From assembly GCA_023374025.1 (NCBI GenBank), contig SIJG01000022.1, forward strand, positions 1,387,500-1,451,499: a DNA stretch of 64,000 nucleotides, given 5' to 3'. A model generated the notes under the pieces. It had not been told where the DNA came from and did no database searches. It worked only from the letters and a program-made list of their open reading frames with translations. Below, one piece after another: positions 48,407-60,606 of this stretch; position 1 is the first letter of the stretch, and each line of letters begins with the position of its first letter. This stretch comes from Heterodera schachtii. Lineage: Eukaryota; Nematoda; Chromadorea; Rhabditida; Heteroderidae. The position numbers and the translations under genes were made by a program.

Positions 48407-48535
48407 GGGGGGGGGGTCGACCCCCCCCCCCCCCCCCCCTTCGCCCGCAAAGGGCCCCAAAATGGGGGACCCCTTCGCATCGAGGGGGGGCCGGTGTAAA
48501 AGAATGGGGGGGGGGGGGGTCGCCGGCGAAGGGAA
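48407..48535. repeat. G/C homopolymer island with a perfect palindrome
   Basis: Ten G, TCGA and 19 C in a row (48407-48439) contain a 24 bp perfect palindrome. They are followed by GGGCCCC, GGGGGACCCC and a 14-G run (48506-48519). The open frames encoding Pro or Gly runs are products of the homopolymers. Confidence 0.93.
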
Positions 48536-48559
48536 AAAGAGGAAAATTTCTGAAAAATT

Positions 48560-48629
48560 GGCTATTTTCTTAACAAAATTCGTAAAAATTCTCAATTTTT
48601 CTCCCGGCGGCGCCTACCGGCGCCGCCGG
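48560..48629 (-). repeat. GC-palindrome repeat, best hairpin
   Basis: 48604-48629 is a perfect 11 bp stem (CCGGCGGCGCC/GGCGCCGCCGG) with a TACC loop, preceded by the reversed family tail (CTTAACAAAATTCG). It lies directly beside the G/C homopolymer island. Confidence 0.82.
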
Positions 48630-49576
48630 ACCCATTTCGGCGGTGCACGTCCGATTTTTTTCAAATACTTAGTATTTTACGGATTTTTTTATTATATTAT
48701 AAATCTTAGATAAGAATAGCTTTTTAATTCAATAAAATAAATTTTCTAAATCAAAATATTACTCTTTAATGATAAAATATATTAAAATTTTTGTAAGAGA
48801 GTTTTTAAAATTGATTTATTTAATGAAAACATAATTTTAAAGTTACGATGCTTTGGTTTGTTTTGCGGCCTTTCATTGATTTAAATAATTATTAAGAATA
48901 GAAATATCTTTTTTTCTAACTGAATAAAAAAAATTTTAAGTAAAACCTTTTTTCGGAATTATTGCATTAAAATTTTTATAAGATAGAGGAATGTGTTTTT
49001 TATTAGATATATAATTTAATGAATTTTTAAAATTTGTATTATTTTGTATTTATAAATTGCTCTTAAGTATTTTTTTAAATTTAGTTTAGTCTTATTTAAA
49101 CTTATTATTTTTATTGAATAAATTTATATTGTTATTTATTTATTCTAATAATAATAAATATAAATTTTTTTTTGTTTTATTTAGTTATATAACACATTTT
49201 TATATTTTTTTGTCATCTGCGGAAATATTACTTCTTTGTCAATCCATATGTTTTTATTTCTTTCATTTTATTTTTATTGGTGTTAATCGCTTAATTATTT
49301 TAAATTTAATTATACTTTTCTTTTATTTGTAAGTTGCCTATTTGTTTTATTTTATATTATTAATATTAATTTTTTTATTTTTAATATAAACATTAATCAG
49401 TTATTGTTTATAACTAAATAATTATAAATTTATTTTAAAATATAAATTGACCGGAAAATTTATTTTGCTGTTAATTTATCTATTTTATCTTATATTTTTG
49501 TTTCGTTGCTTTTTTAATTTCATTTGAATATTTTTAATTAGAAAATATCGACAAAACTAAACTTTCTTTTGCTTTA

Positions 49577-50065
49577 TGGACATTTGCGGACGATTTCGGG
49601 AAAAAATAAAAAAAATTATTAAAAAACCTAAATTCTGAAAACATGTAATGGACACTGCAAAAGTAAATAAAAATTTGTTTTTTGGGTTTTTGAAGCCCTA
49701 AATGTCTCATTTTTATACTTCTACGAATTAATTCACTGGTCAAAGTGAAATGAAAAATCTGTACATTTTTTACGATTTTATGAAAATTTACTTCTCGAAG
49801 AGGATTTTGCCTAAGACATTTTTTTTAATTATCAAAATTCCGAGGCCCAAAAAATGTCGGAAATCGGAAGTTCGTTGAGCTGGTGTTCAGTCAGGTCAGC
49901 ACTTATAAAATCCTTTTCATTTTGTAATTATTAAAATAAATTTTGTTCTTTCTTTATATCTGAAATTATGTAAAGGAGACGTACTGATAAGGGCAATTTT
50001 CTTTTCCATTTTTCTGAAATCTTTAACAAATAATTATTTTTCCCGGAATTGTCCGCAAATTCCCA
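49577..50065. mobile_element. Foldback element of a different family
   Basis: ATTTGCGGACGATTTCGGG at 49582 and, inverted, ATTTGCGGACAATTCCGGG ending at 50059 define terminal repeats of roughly 45 bp. The interior is not T-biased, unlike its surroundings, and contains CAGTCAGGTCAGCACT. No target duplication is clear and no transposase is present. Confidence 0.55.
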
Positions 50066-50069
50066 CTGC

Positions 50070-53000
50070 GTTTTTATAATTTAAATGTTATATTTTTAAT
50101 ATAAGAAGTAAAAAAAAAATAAGGATTTATTTTTTTATTTATATATAATTAATCATTCACTAGATTTTTTATTAAGGAAATTATTTTATTTGTTTTTTCA
50201 AAATTTCCCACTTTTATTCAAATCCTGTTCAATTTCATAATGAAAATATTAAAACATTAATGAGCTTTTTATTTTTTAAAATTATTTTCTTCAATATTGG
50301 CACACGTTTTGTGTTTTTCATTAATAATTGTATTGTTCATTCGACTTTTTATTCATGACATTATTCTCTCTTTTTAAAAAATTATTTTATTTAATTTATA
50401 TTCAAAAATAAAATTAATTTATATCTTTGATGTACATTATTTAATTTTTTTAAATATATCCTTTCCTTTACTTTATTATTAACAGTTTAGTTTTTTAAAT
50501 TAAATATGTAATTTTTGCATTTCTATAATTTTGAATCTTCTTAAATTCATTGACGAGATGAACCTTAAATTATAAATTTATGAATTTTACGGTTTGTAAT
50601 TTAAACTTTTTTTTCATCCATTTCTTATTGATAAGATTATAAATAACATTATTTATGCTTTTTAAGATAAATAGAATTCTTAAATTACATAGTTTCCTTC
50701 AACAAATATTATTAATTTTCGGCTATTAAATTTTAAAGAATGTTTGCAAATAATAATTTGATACTAAATTCATAATAACCTGAACTTTCAAAAATTTGTA
50801 AAATATATACATATATTAGAGGTTGGAGTGTCGGGTTTTTAGTTAAAAAATGCTGAAAATCTAAAAATTGGCGAGTTTTGCGGATTAAAATTCGAAAAAT
50901 GTCTGAAAATTCTCGAGTTTTTTTTATTAAAAAATTTTTTTTGTATGTATTAATACTGTCAAGATCTCTATTTAGTACTAACGAGACACTTTTACATTAT
51001 TTTGTCCTGGAAAATGGAAATATTTTTTAATTTAATTTTTCATTTCTTAGTGGTGTATTTTTTGAAAAGAATTTTAGGTCGTTTTATTACATTTTTGTTA
51101 ATAATTTTAGGCAAAACGTTAAAATATTTGAAAATACTTTTTTCAAATTTTTTAGGTGCTAAAAAGAAAAAATTAGAAAATAGGCATTAATGATTTTGAG
51201 TGGAAATTAAAATAATTCGAATATTGCTTACTTTAATAAATTATACACTAATGACTTATGGCTTGCCCTTTTATACTTTTTTGGTAAACATTTTAAAATA
51301 CTTAATTATCGATTTATTGTTTTTTCCAAAAAATATTGCATTTCGGGAAATTTAAAAAAAATTAATTTGAAATATTAAATAAATTGAATTGACTTAATAT
51401 TTATTAAATCAAAAATATTAATTTGCTTTTATTAGGATGTATTTAAATATTTTTTGTTATATTTAATGTTATAGGTCTATTTAGGTGATTTTTAGCCATG
51501 TAATTTTTTTATCATTTTCTTAAATTTTTTTTAAGTAGCTTAAACGTTATTCTAAGACCTATTAAAAAAAAAAAAATTAAGTTTTAGTGTAACATATGTT
51601 TATTCATTCAAATCCAAGGTTTTTTATGTACATTTATATTTTTATAGTAATTTACATTATCTAGAAGAATTTGCATGTATTTTTAAATTTTATATAAGAA
51701 ATTATTTAAGCTACTCATATTTTCGAACACAAAAAAAATTTAATTTTATAAGAAACTAAATTTCAGCAATAAAATATTTTTTGATTTAGTGTCAAAAAAC
51801 CTTTTATTAAACATAATTTTCATAATAAAATAAAATAATTGTTAATTTAGGCTGGCCAATAATAATAATGTTTCATTTTTGACTTATTTTCTTTTATATT
51901 TCAATATAATTATATAAGATTACTTAAATTTTCTTGAGGAGAATCTCAGGAATACTTAGATGTCTGTTTGATGTTGTCTTATAAATTTTTACAATAAATT
52001 TAGTCAATGATTTTTATTTAATTTTATTTAAATTATTTTTGATATGACTTTTGGCAGTTTATCAGACTCAAAAAAAAATACTATTTCCATTTTTATGTTT
52101 TTATCTTGTCTTGTTAATTTATTTATATTTTCAAGCTTTTCGATGGGTTGTTGAATTATATAATAATTAAATTGTTTTGTTAATTTAATTTTATTTAGAT
52201 GAATAGTGATTTTGTTTTATTAGATAAATTGAAGTTGTGTCCTTATTTTTTAATTAAATTCTTTGTATTAAATGATTTAAAATTCTGTTTGATATTTTGC
52301 CGATTTTATTGGATAGTAAATTTAAATTTGATAATTTTCTCACTTATTGTCTTTGTTTAATAATTTTCATATCGACTAATGCTTAACTCTATTTTTTGTA
52401 TCAAATGAAATATTTTATAGCTGTTTTTTTTCTCCAATTTCTTTTTTTTTGTAAGCAAAATAAGTTTTTGTAATTTTCCATTTTATTCTTTAATCTCAGC
52501 AATTTTTTAATATATCTCCTCGGCTAATTAAGTAATAAATCATTTAGGTTTTAGTTTTCCTTTTTGCACATCACAAAATGCTTGTAATTCAAATTCATCA
52601 AAAATATTTTCAATAATTTACTAAAATGGTAAGATGCTAAGGATCATGCTGAGCATTTGATATTTGTAAAATCAATTTAATATATAATGAAAATATTTTA
52701 TTAATTATATTATTTGGTTATTTTGCTATTCATTTTATGAATGCCATATTAAATTAAAAATTAATTAATTAAATACTTAAATAATTTGATTTATTGGTTT
52801 ATCTGATGAATTATTTATTTAAAGTTGCATTTGCGAGTTTCCTTAAGAAATTTCTATAAATTCTCAAAAACTCAAATTTTGTAACAAAATTGTTCGAAAA
52901 AATGCGAATTTGGTTTTTCAATATTTCGGTTTTTTTCTTTTATAAAAATAATTTTAGAGAAAAAAATTACATTATAAAATTATTCAAAACAAGTACAATT

Positions 53001-54670
53001 TAGTAATTTTATTATTAATTGTCTAAAGTACACTTATAACCTTTAAATATAACAAAAAAAAAAACATTGTAATGGCTAAAATTCCTAATGAAATGTAAAA
53101 AGAAATCAAAATTTGAAAAAAAATGTTAGATAAAGGCTTAAGAAAGTTTTTTTTAATAATTAATGTTATAATTTTAACAAATAAATAAATACATTGTAAA
53201 GTAAAACTCTTAAATGGAATTTTATCGAATCCATTTTACGATGGACCGATCGGAAAGGTTTTATATTAATAAATAAACAATAAAATAATTTAAAATTAAA
53301 CATCTCTTCTGTTTTACTAAACATACAAAAATTACAATTTCTAATTAAATAATGAACGGACAAAAATTGGCGAGAAACAAAAATATTAAATGATCTCTGA
53401 TAAAAAAAAACTCTCTACTCTCTCCTACTAAAAATTTTATTAATTTTATTTATTTTGTTGTATTTAAAAGTTATTTTATGCAATATATAAAAATATTAAA
53501 AATAAAAAAGAAGAGTTATTAAAAGATTACTAAAAATACTTAAGACCTAGCCAAAAATTATTGAATAAAGTCGAAGAGGAAAACGAGAAAAATGTACTGT
53601 ATATGATAAGAAAAAGGAAAGAAATAAACATTTTAGCTAAAAGTAAAAAATGAATGAAAATAATACCTAAAGAATTTCAAAGAACAATGCCTACAATAAT
53701 ATAAATAAATTTTGTTGCATAAAAAGTAGAAAGAAATTAACAAATGATTAATATTTAAGAAAAAAATATACCTTTTTTTTCTTCATATATTAATGTTGTA
53801 ATTAAATAACATTTAATTCAAAACTATTTAGATGAAAATTAGCAATTTGAAGTACAAATACAAGAATAAATTTAAAAATGGAAAAATATATTTTCTATGT
53901 ATTTTTATTTCTGTTCAATTCATAATGATTTTAAATAATATTCTTCATGAAATAAAAGAAAAAATGAATTTATTTCAAAAAATGATAAAAAGAAAAATAA
54001 TGATTAAATAATCTTGGTGGTATCATACGATAGCTCTTGGATTTCTCTATTATCATGAAGATTTTACCCAGTTTTCAAATTAAGAAAAGCTCAAACGAAT
54101 TTTCTCTAAAAATCTGTAAAATTGGCATTTTCACGAAACTGACCACACACTATTCATTTATTTGTTAACCATTTATTTATATTTTGATATTTACTTAAAA
54201 ATGCAATTTCGTAAAAAGTGATAAAACTTTAAATGACGAATTTTGCATTTTTAAGACAATAAATTAAATTGAATTATTATTTAAATGCTAATTTCGTAAA
54301 AGTATACATATAAAAATCAAATTATCAAAGAATATAATAAAGCGATAAATAAATATTTTAAAATATTTACAGACATTATTCATTATCCATAAATCAAGAT
54401 GAATTGTAAATAAATTTAATATATTAGAAAATTTTTGTAAAAGAATTATTGTTAAAATATTTACAAAACAAAACCATTAACAAGAAAATTTCTGTCCAGT
54501 GAAATTACCGATGCGAAATTCTAAAAATTTTCAAAATAAAATTATTATTAAGGAGTTTTGATGTCGAACAAATGAGTTTTTGAATTAATTACATATAATC
54601 ATTAAATATTTATTAAGTATTATGAATTAGAATAAACATAATAATTCAATTAAAAATCCAAAAAATAACT
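50070..54670. other. AT-rich stretch spanning the strand-bias switch
   Basis: No gene supported. T predominates on the + strand up to about 52.9 kb and A from about 53.05 kb on. 53395-53510 resembles 62520-62680 in the same orientation. A short island at 50820-50960 (GGTTGGAGTGTCGGG) may be a transposon fragment. Phrases at 54014-54070 resemble foldback-element interiors. Confidence 0.4.
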
Positions 54671-54675
54671 TAAAT

Positions 54676-54770
54676 TTATATAAATTCATTCATTTCTTCA
54701 AAATCATCATTATTAGGTGCAAATCTGTCAACAGATAGCATTAAAAGTGCTAAATTTTTCACGATGGCGC
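54676..54770 (-). CDS. Candidate terminal exon of an unrecognised gene
   Basis: On the minus strand a strong acceptor (TTTGTTTTAG) is followed by 30 codons and a TAA at 54678..54676: AIVKNLALLMLSVDRFA followed by PNNDDFEEMNEFI. Composition and codon use look like real coding sequence. A hydrophobic helix and then acidic residues with MNEF recalls the end of a RasGAP helical domain, but the match is too short to assign. The RFAPNNDD part aligns at DNA level with the exon-like pieces at 14.5 and 23.06 kb. It could be a live exon of a gene extending to higher coordinates, or a relic. Confidence 0.35.
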
Positions 54771-55287
54771 CTAAAACAAATCACATCAGAGAAACAATTT
54801 TTTTATATTAATACTACAAACTTTCTAATCATCAGAACATAGAGAAAATCATATTTAAAAATTGCTTATTTATAAAGTTTAAATTTTATTAATCAATTAA
54901 ACAAAAATTGCTGAATTCCAAACATTAAACAAAAGTAAATTTAAATGCTTTTCGTTACAACGATTTCGCGTATATTATTGTTTAATTTAAATCCTTTATT
55001 ATAAAAAAATCCCAGAGTTTAAGTTTAATAATTAATAAAAAATTTAAAAAAGAATTAATTTTTAATTAAATTAAAGAAAATAATATGAAAACTTTTTTTT
55101 ACTAAACCCTGATGAAGGACAAACGTCGTTAAGGGGATTGTTGTTATCAATGATACCAAAAGATGTAATAAAAGAAACTATACATATTTGATAATATTAT
55201 GAAATTAATTAAATGAAAAATTGTTAATGCAAAATTCCGTAAAGATTTATTTGATCAATCTTATTTAAACAGATTTAAATTTATAAT

Positions 55288-55410
55288 TTAAAAAGTAATA
55301 TTCTTTAATTGAATTGACCAATCGCTCAAAATAGAAGCTTTTTCGGGAGCTTTTGTGGGCATCGCCAAACCACTGAGTCCTTTAGAATTTTCAAAATTTT
55401 TACCAAACAT
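55288..55410 (-). CDS. Small frame of 40 aa, possibly an exon
   Basis: ATG at 55410 opens 40 codons to TAA, beginning MFGKNFENSKGLSGLAMPTK, with charged and small residues unlike the low-complexity background. The same frame is open for about 13 codons further upstream, but there is no AG acceptor there. It lies 0.5 kb upstream, in transcription order, of the 54.7 kb exon candidate and could belong to the same gene. I recognise no family. Confidence 0.3.
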   Translation of the reverse strand: MFGKNFENSKGLSGLAMPTKAPEKASILSDWSIQLKNITF

Positions 55411-55799
55411 TAAAATTGCAATTTTGTATGGCCATTTAATTGTAAGCAGAATTTAAAAAAATAAAAATTTATTTGTCCACTATCGTTACCGAATAAATAT
55501 AATAGTAAAAAAGGTAAAATTGATTTTATTTTTAATAAAAATAACTATATAAAATTCTAAATTTTAATTAATACATATGAATAATAAATAATCATTGATA
55601 AACTTGTATTTAATCTGGCAGAGAAAATTATATTTATATAAAAAGGAAACTATCAAAATTTATTTAACGTTAAAACAAAAATATACATAGAATTGAAACT
55701 AAAAAATGCAGCCTTAAATTTCTCACAGCTTGAGAGCATGGCGAACGAAACAAAAGAATTGATAATTAACAATTATAATAAAAACAGAATGAATTTATT

Positions 55800-58700
55800 A
55801 TTTAATTAACCGAGAAAAATATATTTAAAAAATTCGCTGAAAATAAAAGGATAAAATGGAAAATTACAAAATTAGAAGAAAAAAACACAGCTATAAAATA
55901 TCTCATTCATTAGTTGACCAAAGACAATAAGTAAGCAAATTGTTAATTAGAATTTACTATCCATTCAAATTAGCGAAATAAAATTTGAAAATCATTAATA
56001 GAAAAAAAAAATTAAATAAGAAAATAAGGACATTCTTCAAATTATAATAAACTATTCAACTAAATTAAATTAAATTAACAAAAAATATTGTTATTAAACA
56101 ATTAATTGGTTATATAATCGACAACACATCGAAGGCTTTAAAATAGAAAAAAATTCGCAAGAAAAGGTAAACAAAGGGTGGAAAAAATACTTATTTTCTT
56201 TGGTGCTAATAAACTGCCAATTGTCATATCAAAAACAGATTTTATTTATAATTGAACATGAAAATATAGACATACAAATGAAAGTTTTTATTAAAATTTA
56301 ATTAAAATCATTAACTAAAATTTTATTGTAATGGTTCAGGAAAAAGAAAACAGAAAGCGGCATACATATGGAGCAATTATAAAATAATTTAGATAAAAGT
56401 AAAACTATGATGAAAAATATCGAAAGCATTTCAGAAAAACAAAGTACAAAATAACACATTGCCATTTTGACTTTTTTATTGACCTTAATAAAATATAAAA
56501 AATGGTAAAAACATAAAAATCTAAGAAATATTTAAAAAATGATTATTTTATTTTTATTATGAAACAAAGTGGGAATAATTTTCTTGGATTCTCATAAATT
56601 CTTAAAAAATTATTAATATAAATAAAATAAACAAGAAAAAAAAATTATTCTTCGACAAATTTTTAAATTAACAAACTTTTTCCCATGTATGAATTAAGAA
56701 AATTAAGAAGGAATATTAATTTTTCAAAATAAGAAATAAATAGAATGAGTTAAGATGTATTTGATAAATTCTAAACATTATTATTCAAAATTTTTCACGC
56801 GCTTAGATCGGCATAATTCGTATTTTATGAATGTTTGCTTATTCCAATGTTTAAATATATTTATTGAAAAATTTCAAAAGATTTTTAATGAACATTTTTT
56901 TCAGATTCTTTTATGCAAATAGAAAACGAAAAAACTGTAAAAATTTAATGAATGAATGCATTACTCAAATGAAGAAAATAACATAAAAGTAAAATGCATT
57001 AATTAAAGTTTTACAAATTTTACAAAATTTTTGTATAAAGCTCTGAATTTTAAATTAATTAAATTTTGGAATAAAATTGGACTTTATAATAAAACTTTGT
57101 GTTTACCACAAAAGAGGTAACATTAATTATTCTTTATTTTAATTAGAAAGTAAAATATTATATTTTTAATTTCAAGCATAAGCAACAGAAACAAAAAAGA
57201 AAATATAAGCGAAAATCATCAAAATAAATATATTTTTTCGAAATAAAAGATTACTTAAAAATTCGCATTTATATTCATTCTTATATTACAAACTTTTAAA
57301 AACTCTAAATGAATTAGAAAAGAAAATAGCATTTCGAATAATAATGAAATTTATTAAAGGTCGAAAGAGAAATAGTAAAAAAGAGGCTGTACTTAAATAT
57401 ATAATTTTTATATCATAAAAAATAAAAATATTTTTGTTTATAGATTATAAGGCAATCAAAGTGAACTAGTCTTTAATTCTATACATTTTTTTTCAAAAAA
57501 CTTTCAACGCCAAAATCATCTTATGAAAATAATTGAAAAGATAATTTTAGAAATTTAATGAATTAGCATACATAGCAAATGTAAGAAGTAATAATAAAAA
57601 ATGAAAAATGCAAATAATTCAAAAGCCAATAAATGGCAATAAAATTTAATAAAAATTATTTTTAATAAATATTTTCATTTAAAAGAAAAAAGAAAGTGAA
57701 ATTAAAAATATAACAATTTTTTATAAGCTAATGAGAAAATAGTTAAAAAATTAAATCACTTCGCAAGAAATAAATATTTTAAAAGGTTTCACAAAAAAAA
57801 TTACACAATTCATTCATCTGGACCAAAAAGATTTGAATATCTATAATTGAAAATTCATCTAACATTAAGAATAATCATTTTCATAATATAACTTTTTCTC
57901 AGATGGGCCGAATCTAAAAAAATAGCAATGTAAATAATATTTAAATGCTGCTAGTGCGTTTCTTAAATACGCCAATTGGTTCGAAAACAAAAAAATGGGT
58001 AATATATATAAATTCATAGCACGGCTCAAATTCAACCAAATAAATATATCATGGTAGCATTCAATAGCTTTTATTGTTCTTTTTCGGAATATAATTTTCT
58101 AAAATTTTTCCTTAAGTATAAAAAAAAGTTAAAAAGCATTCAACATGTTATATTTTTGGAATGGTTATGCATATATAATTATAAACATTTAAAATTTTAA
58201 AGTCTTTAAAATGCAATTGAGCCAAAATTAAATTATATATTCGATAACTCTTAAAATTCCCAATTTACCTATAAATTTTAGAAAATTTCATTAAGTTTCA
58301 AAAAGTTCTGGGACAAAAAAATTTGACTTCAGATTTTTGAAATTTTATACAATAACTTTTTTATACTTGGATAAAAAAAAAACAATCATATCTGATAAAC
58401 AACAATTTAAGCTCTTGAATGATAACATTAAATTTTATTTGGTTGAATTTGAGCTAAATTATGAATTTTGATGTGTTACATATTTTTTGTTTTCGAACCC
58501 ATTGGCGGATTTAAGAAACACGCCAGCACGTATTTAAATTAATTATTATTTTATACCTATTTCAGTATAAATAAAACCATATTATGAAACAAAATTTTAT
58601 GCATATTAGGAAGAAAAGTATTTAAATTATTGTATAAAATTAAGCATAAAATGATGAATAGAAATAATACAAATAAAAAGCTGACAATAATATAATAACA

Positions 58701-59560
58701 AATAGATTGGATTTTAATAAAAAAGAAGGAATACTTTTCTTGGATCTAAATAAATTAACATTTTTTCTTTCCTTTATCGAACTAACTAAAAACCCTAATA
58801 ATTTTTAAAAAATTGTGAAATTAACAAATTTAATCAAATAATAAGGCTAAAATGCATAATTAATTACGTAAAAAAAATATCCGTAAAATAGTAATGAATT
58901 AAAAAAATCGATCACCAGCGCAATCAATAAGAATGGAAAGATCTGGCACACGTGAATTGGAAAAATAAATAAACATTAAACAAAATTAAAAAATATCAAA
59001 ATAATTTCAGATTAAATATTAACTCACAGTTTAATATTTGATAACTACTTCAATAAATTGATTATTAATTGTATTCATCTGAACATAAATAATCAATTTA
59101 TAAAAAAGTCAATGTTAAGTTTTAATTTATATTTTTTTATGCTGTCTCAAAGTTAATAAGAATATTTTACTTGGCATTAATTTGGTAAAAAAAATTTTAA
59201 AAAGAAAATACAAAAAATAAAAAATTTTTTTTTCAACAAATTATACAAAAGTTTAATTAAATTTTACATTATTTCATAAAATCTTTTTCAAATTATTTAG
59301 TTATAAGACATCAGATATGTAACATAATAATAAAAAAACAATTTAAATGTTTAAAAAATAAATAATTTGCACATATTCATTCATCTAAATCAAAAAGATT
59401 TGAATAATTTAAATTTTATTTCATGAAAAATGAAAATATAAATGTTATTTGACAAAAAAAAAAAGAAGAACATAAAGTACATAGTAAATTGTAAACATAT
59501 TTTATATATTTATATATTGAAATAAAAAAATATTATTATTAGTAATCCTAAAAAGGTATG
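55800..59560. repeat. Right arm of the decayed large inverted duplication
   Basis: See the left arm. Examples: TTTGACAAAAAAAAAAAGAA at 59450 complements the TTCTTCTTTTTTGTCAAATA region at 45575, and ATCTAACATTAAGAATAATC at 57855 complements 46815. The arm is A-rich on the + strand and contains the 57.9 kb foldback element, which the left arm lacks. Confidence 0.6.
57947..58530. mobile_element. Foldback element of the GTGCTRG family, 9 bp target duplication
   Basis: TATTTAAAT flanks at 57938-57946 and 58531-58539. The ends are GCTGCTAGTGCGTTTCTTAA and, reversed, CGTGCTGGCGTGTTTCTTAA, matching the 20.6 kb element. Inverted similarity extends inward for well over 100 bp, through GGTTCGAAAACAAAAAA and CTCAAATTCAACCAAATAAA. 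Non-coding. Confidence 0.83.
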
Positions 59561-59633
59561 CAAAAAAATTAAAAAAAAAAAAACCCGTTATATACAGAAA
59601 TACAACAATGATAAATTTTTTCAATGTTTAAAC

Positions 59634-59725
59634 TAGAGACCGGTCGGGATCGGGATCTCGCGAGGGTTTTGGGATCATGATTAAATTCGGGATCCGACAC
59701 CGGAATCTGTCCAGAGCTTTTTTAA
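59634..59725 (-). mobile_element. Third GGGATCCC-type element, decayed
   Basis: TAGAGACCGGTCGGGATCGG at 59634 is the inverted form of the end at 9007 and 24842. It is followed by ATCTCGCGAGG and GGGATCCGACACCGG. The 26 bp palindrome is not preserved. Confidence 0.5.
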
Positions 59726-59729
59726 AATC

Positions 59730-60260
59730 ATAAATTTCGCAGGTTTTTTTTACCTATTTTCATTTTATTTAAAATTTTGAAAACTTATAAAAATTTCTTA
59801 TGAAAAACCTATTTTTTGAAAATGTACCTCATCAATTTTTTTTTCAAAAAGAGAAATAAAAGTTAATTTTTAAATTCTTAAAACGTATTCAAACCTTATT
59901 AGCATATTTTGCTGTTTAGGGTATTTGAGATTTTTTGTGTCTAAATTACTATAGTAAAGAAAAAAATTAATTAATTAATTTAATTGACTTAGTCAAAACT
60001 TTTAATGTTAAGATTTAGTGGAAGAGATTATTAAAAATAGTTAAAACAACACTATATTATATCAGAATAAAAATTTTTTATAAAAAAATTATTTGGAAAA
60101 AAATAATGCATTTGATTTAAGTTTGATATTGTTATTTGAGTTACATTAAAAATTTGGAAATTTTTGGTTGTCGGTTTTTCGCTTAGGTATATCATTATCG
60201 ATTAAAAATTAGGATAAATTGTAAATATTCTTAAATAAAATTGGTGTTTTGGGTACAGAG
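59730..60260. other. AT-rich stretch, nothing recognised
   Basis: Low-complexity sequence between two small GC-rich elements. No exon, RNA gene or clear repeat boundary is visible. Confidence 0.35.
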
Positions 60261-60261
60261 C

Positions 60262-60330
60262 AGGGTTGTTCCGGGTCACACGAATCCCGAAACCCGACCC
60301 GATGATTCTGGTTCGGGTTTAGGGACAAAA
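60262..60330. mobile_element. GC-rich hAT-like terminus
   Basis: CAGGGTTGTTCCGGGTCAC followed by several CCCGA/TCGGG words resembles the end of a hAT-type miniature element. No partner end was found, although CAGGGCTCGAATCTG at 60422 is another candidate terminus. Confidence 0.4.
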
Positions 60331-60539
60331 TAAGAATTTTATATTATAACTTTTTTAAAACAATTGTCTTCAATGAACCAAAATTTTTTGTCTTTTTTTC
60401 AAACTTAAATTCATTTTAAAGCAGGGCTCGAATCTGTCTTGATTCTGATTTGGACCTACCGGGCCCCCATGTCTCCCAAAATTTTTGAAAAATCGCGCCG
60501 AAAAAAGGCTTTTAATTTCAAAAATTGGTCTTTTTGGTG

Positions 60540-60606
60540 AAAATCTGTTAAAAACAGAATGAAATTGCAAAAAAAAATTTCGGCGGCGCCAAACGGCACC
60601 GCTGGA
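60540..60606 (-). repeat. GC-palindrome repeat, minus orientation
   Basis: TCGGCGGCGCC, AAAC loop, GGCACCGCTGG at 60581-60606 is preceded by the reversed tail (AAATCTGTTAAAAACAG). The minus-strand frame across it is an artefact of the GC patch. Confidence 0.72.

Larger units (their letters stand above)
45500..52800. repeat. Left arm of a decayed large inverted duplication
   Basis: Phrases in this arm recur inverted and in opposite order at 59.5-55.8 kb: 45560 with 59490, 46150 with 58960, 46790 with 57900, 47640 with 57110, 52130 with 56120, and 52380 with 55900. Within the arm, 47790-48130 and 52430-52680 are also direct copies. The arm contains insertions (46.6, 48.4 and 49.6 kb). Confidence 0.6.

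Noticed and set aside
48343..48713. Frames encoding poly-Pro and poly-Gly on both strands
   Set aside because: They are produced by C and G homopolymers and the GC hairpin, with no other coding sign.
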